Assembly (NCBI GenBank): GCA_021018815.1
Contig: JAITYX010000010.1
Location: forward strand, 5,332,001 to 5,396,000
DNA: 64,000 bases
Direction: 5' to 3'
Source of the DNA: Talinum fruticosum
Lineage: Eukaryota > Streptophyta > Magnoliopsida > Caryophyllales > Talinaceae
The stretch's first letter is position 1. Each line of letters begins with the position of its first letter. Shown piece after piece: positions 57,661 to 64,000 of this stretch. The translations under genes and the position numbers were made by a program. A model generated the notes under the pieces. It saw only the letters and a program-made list of their open reading frames with translations, did no database searches and was not told where the DNA came from.

Positions 57661-58358
57661 CTCGTTACCACCAAAGTCACAATCAATGAACACTATTAAC
57701 AAATGTCTCCAAGTCAATTATCTCAGCTTAGATCAATATATAACCACCATGAACATATCTTTGAATAGCTATAAAGCATTTACGAAACTCTCTAAACATG
57801 TCTCATCAAACTTCCCTTATAATCTATTAAATCGGTCATCTATGAGAATTACATGATAAAATACCAAAAATGAAAAAAAGAAATTATAAGTGGCAAGTTT
57901 TCCGGTCCAAATAAGTGAAATTTAAACTTAGCACACCTCTAGAGTTTTTTTTTGGGGGGTCAAACTTAGAATAAAGACTACTTTCATTATACATGACTTC
58001 ATTAGCAACCACACAACTTAATTACTAAATAACTCATGTACTTCCTTTACTCAAATTACTAAACAACTGTACTTCCAATCCGTTTCTCCATTAGAAACTT
58101 CGTTTCTAATTTCTTGTTCTACTGAGTAATGACAAAGGTAGAAAATCCCACCCATAAATTCCAACCCCAATAGCAAACTTAATCCCAAAGGGACCAATCA
58201 ACCCTATTTCTTCTAAATTGTTTTTTAGGACCGTAAGTGAAGTGAGTTTATATCTCCATGCCTTCGTATTCTGAAAAGTTCATGATGAAATTATATTGTA
58301 GCTCATGGCTCTCGACTCGTACATAGAAACACCCCCACAAAAAAAAAGATATACACAC

Positions 58359-58494
58359 CCAGAAAAGTTCTATGCCCATTTGGAACTAAATAGCAAAATT
58401 CATTGAAAAAGGCTTTTGTAAGTTCAACTTTCCGCTCTTGCCTAGCTTGCCACAACGTTCCCCACCCCATGGCACTCATATAAAAGAATCCTTG
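58359..58494 (-). pseudogene. Probable captured exon in element B, source unknown
   Basis: On the minus strand an open stretch of about 45 codons, QGFFYMSAMGWGTLWQAR followed by KVELTKAFFNEF and LVPNGHRTFLG, is bounded by TTGCAG (acceptor-like, 58500-58495) and GTGTGT (donor-like, 58358-58353). Composition and length are those of an internal exon. I do not recognise the protein. It lies in the transcription-compatible orientation of the Helitron-like element. Confidence 0.4.
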
Positions 58495-58519
58495 CTGCAA
58501 GTCACCAAACAATAAAGCA

Positions 58520-59640
58520 TCTTAAGCATGAGAGCAAAATTAAAAGGGGAAAATACGAGTATGATGTAGAGAGAAGACCATGCCCATTAACAATTGAAAA
58601 TTTCACATCTCCAACATCTCTTAACTAAGGTTGATGCAAACCTATTTCTCTTATCACAATCGGCCCAATACTCGGGATAGCAAAATTAAGTGGTCAAACT
58701 AAGTAACACATGATTAAACCCTCAACTTTGATATAAAACTTGACAACCAACTCGGAATGACCAAGTTTATGTTTGAAAGTAGGCGAAGGAGATTGATTAC
58801 AATATATGCAGAGAAGTTTGAAGTAAGAAAAATGAAGTGAAAGTTTATATTGCCACCAATCTACCCCTCCCCCAACCACCAAAAAAAAAGAAAAAAAAAC
58901 GACAAATTATCAACAAAAAGCCAATGAAACTGAAAAATGAAATTTAACTCGAAAAATCCAAAAAGAATTAAACTCAAAAGAAAAATTCAAACTTACACAA
59001 TTCAACATAGAATAGACAAATTTCAAAATCCCATCAACTGTTACCTACCCTTATGATTGTCGACGATTGCCCCCACCCCAAAAAAGAAAACAAAATCCTC
59101 CATTGTCTACTCGGACTCGCTCCATAAGCCAACAATAAATCAAGATCAAAACCAACTCCTCCCCCTAATTCAGAAATCCCTAAGTCTAGTACCCTACCAA
59201 AGCACCAATCCAAAAAAAAAATTAATAATAAAGAAGAAAAATCTTTGAAGATCAAAACCAACCCCTTCCCCTCCAAAATTCAACGAAACCTTCAATGGCC
59301 AACTCCAGTACCTCGCCAAGGCACCAACAAAAAAAAAGTCCCTTGCTTATCAAATCCCCTTCAAAATCTGGTGAAATCCGAACAACCAAGAAAAGCCTAG
59401 AATTAAGAAATTAAAATCAATCAAACCATGGTCGTGAATTCGGAGCGAAGAGAGAGAAAGGGAGCGAGAGAAGGTTATCGATGGGAAGGGTACTTACAAC
59501 GAAGGATAAATCTCTTCTTCTCGAAAAGGTTGGGATTTGCCATTTTTTAGAGCCAATCGAACCCATTTGCCGAAATCGTCATCACATTATAGAGATCCGA
59601 GTTTTCACCTACAAGAGTTGCGGTTCCAAAATTCGATAGA
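58520..59640. other. Body of element B, no firm gene
   Basis: A minus-strand start at about 59540 (MANPNLFEKKRFILR) ending at GTAAGT looks like a first exon with a consensus donor, within leader-like sequence. The opposite-strand frames at 59057-59276 are A/C-rich noise. Confidence 0.3.
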
Positions 59641-62132
59641 TTGAATAGAAATCAAGAAATAAATGATAAAATATTTATTAAAAAACCCAATAATCCTTCC
59701 AGATGAAACTTCTCCACCATTAAAATTGTGAGAGAGGGGTGGGAGAATGGAGTGATGAGTGAGAATGGGGAAGAGAGTTTACGAGATGAAAGGCAACCGA
59801 CGTGAGAAAAAAAGGAAACTGTGAAAAAGAAAGAGAAAGGGTGTGGGGGGAGGAGAGAGAAAAAAAGGGCATATGTGGGTGTTACTTGTTTCATGTCGAT
59901 TACTTGGTTAATGTATTTTTAAATTTAAATGCTAAATAAATTATCAATGACTCGTGATTTTTCATTAGATGAGATCAACGGTACTTGGTGCATTACTGCT
60001 CCGAAATTCGCTCTTGTATTAGTCAACCCAACTTTCCTTTTATATATTAATTAGTCTACACTCGTGCTATACACGGAATAATGTTATATAATGCATAACT
60101 TAAGAAATTATTAAATTACGGAGCAATATTGTACTTATGAGTTTTTTTTCTCGATCATTTTATTTTATTGAATGATTTCACTTTCAACAACATTCTTGTA
60201 CATATTATCCCCTCATAACGAAAATGCTTTCGTGACTCATCAAAGTTATCGAACCCAACGCATAAAAATTATTAGAGCCCTACACACATTCATCTTACAA
60301 TCATTCTAAATTTTAAAAGAATAAATAAATAATCTAAAATAATAAATTAAAAAATATTAAAAAATATCATCAAGGTTTTAAGATGATACTCGTGATTTGG
60401 AATATTAAGAAGCCAAGCCCCTTTAAGAATCAAACAATTTAAATAATCCTAACTTATACGAGTTATAGAAATAGTGTGACAATATGTTTGGATATCAAAA
60501 GGTAAATATTAGTAGGAAAAGGAATAATATATGATTGGTAGATATTGAGTTATATAACCTATAGATGACAATAAATATCATTATGTCACGAATTAATATT
60601 ACAACACAAAGTTCATCAAATCAATAAAAGAACATCAAACTACTATAACTCATAACTCTCTACAAAGTTAATACTAATTTAACTTAATAGACGCCTAGAT
60701 AAATATTTATATGCAACCAACCTACTAAAACATCATTGACTTAAATATTACACAAACTCTTAAAAAGTATAGATATACCCATAATGAGATCTAATTTTTT
60801 TAAAATTATAAGGTGAATATAATGATTTATCCATTCTTACCTACTTGTGCACACAAAGATAGTTAAACATATAATGACTACTTATACTGAGATTAATAGT
60901 GAAAAATATTATATAATAGAAGTGATCCAAATATATTTAACAATAATAGGTAATTTGTATCATAGTAAAGGGCATGATAGGTCAATAAAATCATCTATGG
61001 TTTGTACTTATATTGAAAATTAATCGCGATTTTAGGAGTAAATCAATGGGGCAAAAATATTGATATAATTGATGTTTTATAAATACATGTTTTACTCAAT
61101 TAACAACAAAATGCTTCCCTCGAGACACAACTCTTCCTCTCAATTAATTAACACAATAAGAGTAACATGAAGTTGTATTTCAAGATGGCGGGGAGGTTTG
61201 ATGGAAAATACTCTTCTTTTAATAATTTAGAAAACTTACAATAGTAAAAGATATGATTTAAATATGTTTATCAATAATAAGTCACAGATAGACATGTTAG
61301 GAAGAAACTAAAATAAATTGTATTTGTAACAAAAAAAAATGATCTGTATGTTGTGCAAAAATTTTGAGACAAATGAATTTATTCGAAGTCATATGGGCTT
61401 AATAGAAGTTGGCATATTAAGTTTGCAATCATTTAAACATAACACAAATTAAAAACTTAAAGTCCATAGATTACGATCCGAATCAATATAATTCCTAACT
61501 TTTTATTCATTACGTTTTATTCCACAACATATTTGAATCATAACTTTGTATCTTGTAGGCATTTTTAATTATTAATATCAAGTATATATATAGTTGTTAC
61601 ATTTTTATTATATTAATTTATGATTTCTTAAGGTTTATTAAATCATTCTTACATAGGATGAATGTAATAACCAAATTACTTCCTCGAGATAATTAAATAT
61701 TTAAATATTATTTTCATAATGTGCTCCTATTGATTTTAATTTTAAAAAACTTATAATAAATATATTTTGAACTAATACAATTTTATGGCACCGAGTCAAA
61801 AACATCATCAACAATGAAAAATTAATAATATTAGACAAAATTATTATATTTTAGGCCCAAAATAATATTGCATATCAATATACATAAAAATAAATGAGAG
61901 CTAATATACAAACCAAACCCTAAATAAATAAATACATAAATATATATATTAATTTTATTTTATGTTTTAATATATTTTAATTTTTAAATTAATTTTCTCT
62001 TCGTTTTTGTTATTTTTTAGTCGAGTTTATTAGAAGTTAGAATAAAATTATTCTTCTACGGTTAATTTTATTTTTATATTATTATAAGGTTTAGTTAGAG
62101 TCTTCTTAATCTATTAGTATTAAATTTAGTTT

Positions 62133-62786
62133 TTTTCATTTTGATTTTAGGTGTTTAGGATATATTTAGGTCCAAAAAATAATTTTAATATTCTGGTAAT
62201 TTAATTATTTATTTTCTCATTTACTTAGTGCAATTTATTATTTGTTTTACTTTATATTTAAGATTATATTTTTAATTTATTATTTTTAATTCTGTTTAAT
62301 TTTTCTGGAAAACTATAAAAAAATATTTTTGGATTTTAGGTTACTTTTATATTTTTTCAGATTTTTGATTTAATTTGTTATATAATTTTGTATATTTGTT
62401 ATTTATTAATTTTATACTTAGTTTTGTTTTTATTTTCTGTTTTATATTTTTATGAATTAACTAGGATGATTAATTATTATTTAAAATTTATATTATGATT
62501 AGATAATTTTATAATATATAAATAATTTGATAATTTTTCAAACTTATTTACTAATTTAGGTTCAAGCATGTTTTTAATTTAATAAATTTATAAATTTAGT
62601 TTTTTCATTTTTATTTTAGATTTTAGGTCATGTTAGGTCCAGAACAATAGTTTAATATTTTGGTAATTTAATTATTTATTTTTTATTTATTTAGTTCATT
62701 TTATTATTTGTTTAACTTTTTGTTTAAGATTATGTTTTTATTTTATTATTTTTAATTTTGTTTAATTTTTCTGAAAAATTATATTA
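62133..62786. repeat. Tandem duplication, about 460 bp period, in element C
   Basis: Segments at 62133-62317 and 62594-62786 share TTTTTTCATTTT, AATATT(C/T)TGGTAATTTAATT and TTTTAATT(C/T)TGTTTAATTTTTCTG in the same order. Confidence 0.75.
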
Positions 62787-62806
62787 TATTATATTATATT
62801 ATATTA

Positions 62807-62865
<59 letters not shown>
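62784..62865. repeat. (TATAT/ATT)n microsatellite
   Basis: ATTAT pentamers turn into a long ATT run. Confidence 0.95.
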
Positions 62866-62866
<1 letters not shown>

Positions 62867-63013
62867 GGAATAAAAAAGAGTCCATATATGAGTGGAAACC
62901 TATTTTTTTCAATGATAAATTATTATTTTCTTATTGAATGAAACTCACTAAATTCACTCATGAACGCCATGTGATCTTTTTGAAAAGATTGCTTATTATA
63001 TATAGTATAGATA

Positions 63014-63236
63014 GATAATAGATGACAAAATCTAATAATTTTAGAAAGAAAATCATAAAAATTAAAATAAGTTTATAAATTCAGAAATGTATTAGTAAGA
63101 GTAGAAAACGATCACCCCTAACAGAAATTGCTTTATACTCCAACCACCATAGTAGCAATCCATCGACCTTTTAAATTCCCTCTTCTGCAACTCTCTCTCC
63201 CCCTCCCTCCCCAACCCTGTGTATGCAACATAAAAA
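63014..63236 (+). promoter_or_regulatory. Promoter and leader of the FLA gene
   Basis: Between the Helitron-like terminus and the start codon. TTTATAAAT at about 63072 is a possible TATA box. A pyrimidine patch (63180-63215, CTCTCTCTCCCCCTCCC) lies before the start, a common plant core-promoter feature. An upstream ATG at 63223 opens a 30-codon frame that overlaps the main start out of phase and ends at 63315. The transcription start is unknown. Confidence 0.55.
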
Positions 63237-64000
63237 ATGGCATGTTCATGTTCGTCCTCTCACTGGTGGCACGCTCCAATCTACTTGTCACTCTCTCTCC
63301 TCCTGGCCGCCATAGCCATCACCTCCCCACCTTCCTCCTCCTCCTCCTCCTCCTCTCTCTCTCCTCAGACCATCTCCCTCAAGGCATCCACCACCCTCCG
63401 ATCCCAAGGCTTCACCATCATGGCCACTCTCCTCCAGCTCTCCCCTGACCTCTTCCTCTCCAATTCCACCTCCACCATCTTCGCTATCCACGACGACGCC
63501 CTTTCCAACCTCTTTGCTCACCCTTCCACCATTAAACTTCTCCTCCAGTATCACACTCTTCCTTCCAGATTCTCTCTCCAACAACTCCTCCTTCAACCCT
63601 ACAACACCTGCCTCCCCACTTCCATTCCATCAAAGAACCTCGCGCTCACCACAATCGACCCCAGGAATCGCTTCGTTGAGATCAATAACGTCCCCATTTC
63701 TCACCCAGATTTGTTTCTTGATGGTTCTGTCTCGATTCACGGCGTTCTTGGCCCGTTTTCGCCGCTTGATCCCCACGAAATCCAATCGGGTCGAGATTTC
63801 ATCCGCTCTCCGCCTTGCGATTTCTTGGGTTCCACCAAATGGAGCTCCAAATCCAGCGAACGATCCGTATTCCCTGATAATTGGGTCCGAATGATCCGGG
63901 TCCTGAGCTCGAATGGTTTCGTCTCGTTTGCAATCGGGTTGAACTCTGTGCTCGATGGGATTCTTGAAGACAACCCGAATTTGGGTCCGATTACTGTGTT
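63237..64000 (+). CDS. Fasciclin-like arabinogalactan protein, 5' part, runs off the window
   Basis: ATG at 63237 (AAAAAATGGC context) opens 254 codons without a stop. A signal peptide is clear: MACSCSSSHWWHAPIYLSLS and a Leu/Ala core to about residue 30, so the protein enters the secretory path. A poly-Ser run (residues about 33-42) comes from a TCC microsatellite. A FAS1 domain follows: LRSQGFTIMATLLQLSP and TIFAIHDDALSNL, then LLLQYHTLPSRFSL (H1-like region with the YH pair) and later SVSIHGVLGPFSP (H2 region). This is the layout of plant fasciclin-like arabinogalactan proteins, closest in my reading to the FLA19-21 type group; they act at the plasma membrane or cell wall in adhesion and wall building. 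A second FAS1 part seems to begin near VLSSNGFVSFAIGLNSVLD (residues about 225-243). The C-terminus, including any GPI signal, is outside the window. GC and codon use are much higher than the flanks, as for a real gene. No intron seen. Confidence 0.9.
   Translation, partial: MACSCSSSHWWHAPIYLSLSLLLAAIAITSPPSSSSSSSSLSPQTISLKASTTLRSQGFTIMATLLQLSPDLFLSNSTSTIFAIHDDALSNLFAHPSTIKLLLQYHTLPSRFSLQQLLLQPYNTCLPTSIPSKNLALTTIDPRNRFVEINNVPISHPDLFLDGSVSIHGVLGPFSPLDPHEIQSGRDFIRSPPCDFLGSTKWSSKSSERSVFPDNWVRMIRVLSSNGFVSFAIGLNSVLDGILEDNPNLGPITV

Larger units (their letters stand above)
56620..60050 (-). mobile_element. Helitron-like element B, non-autonomous
   Basis: Its 3' end on the minus strand is CTAG (56623-56620), preceded 6 bases inward by a six-pair hairpin with one bulge (56630-56645, CCGC..GCGG with TTA loop). 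This hairpin plus CTRR is the Helitron 3' signature. The 5' end at about 60050 reads TTAATATATAAAAGGAAAG and shares AGTCAACCCAACTTT with element A. A block at 57535-57660 matches 4045-4170. It carries exon-like pieces (58359-58494 and about 59485-59540) on the minus strand but no helicase. Confidence 0.7.
60051..63013 (-). mobile_element. Helitron-like element C, non-autonomous, next to the FLA gene
   Basis: The 3' end on the minus strand is CTAA (60054-60051), preceded by a hairpin CGTG-CTATA-CACG (60063-60075). The 5' end near 63013 reads TCTATACTATATATAATAAG on the minus strand. The body is AT-rich, without a helicase or captured exon that I can see, and contains a tandem duplication (62133-62786). 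The 3' end abuts element B. Confidence 0.65.

Noticed and set aside
63288..63894. Minus-strand Glu/Gly-rich frame and shifted plus-strand frame over the FLA gene
   Set aside because: Shadows of the FLA coding region, which has a signal peptide and FAS1 motifs in the chosen frame.

Overview
This is repeat-dominated nuclear DNA from a flowering plant, very probably a eudicot. The signs are nested plant LTR retrotransposons (Tekay-type chromovirus, Tat lineage and copia-like), a CACTA transposon with TNP2 and TNPA-like genes, Helitron-type ends, short TIR elements, long GA, TA and AAT microsatellites, and a fasciclin-like arabinogalactan gene. The species cannot be named from the sequence alone. 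The only host gene that looks intact is the fasciclin-like gene entering at the right edge (63237 to beyond 64000). Nearly every other long reading frame is transposon debris, a captured gene fragment or a low-complexity artefact.

Layout. 1-4000 is AT-rich DNA with one LINE remnant (3330-3767). About 4000-8968 is Helitron-like DNA read on the minus strand. It carries pieces of host genes, clearest among them three exons of NOP56 (5175-5901) with introns, stop codons and a frameshift. 9122-15475 is a solo LTR of about 3.9 kb bounded by GTCTA duplications; a truncated Tekay-type chromovirus (integrase end, chromodomain, complete 3' LTR) sits inside it. 15937-19228 is a related solo LTR in opposite orientation with ATAAT duplications. 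19957-20418 is a GA-bearing minisatellite. 20629-21057 is a TIR element flanked by TAA, and its empty insertion site is still readable in a sister repeat at 8915-8940. 21867-23468 and 41885-43491 are two solo LTRs of one copia-like family.

25604-52713 is one old Tat-lineage Ty3/gypsy element of about 12.1 kb, stretched to 27.1 kb by later insertions: a 2.0 kb LTR in gag (ACTAT duplications), a 550 bp hAT-like MITE in integrase, a 10.2 kb CACTA element downstream of integrase (itself holding one copia-like solo LTR and a receptor-kinase fragment), and a 2.2 kb LTR-like insertion (GGCTC duplications) inside an antisense ORF. Its 3' part also holds GA-rich minisatellite DNA and a 122 bp tandem array. 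53983-63013 holds three minus-strand Helitron-like elements placed head to tail. The last ends about 220 bp before the fasciclin-like start codon, so it forms the upstream flank of that gene.

The transposon genes no longer act together: gag, protease, RT, RNase H, integrase, TNP2 and TNPA all carry stops or frameshifts. The value of the window lies in its readable insertion history, the captured host exons, and the close contact between a Helitron-like element and a living gene. No gene cluster, defence system or CRISPR array is present.
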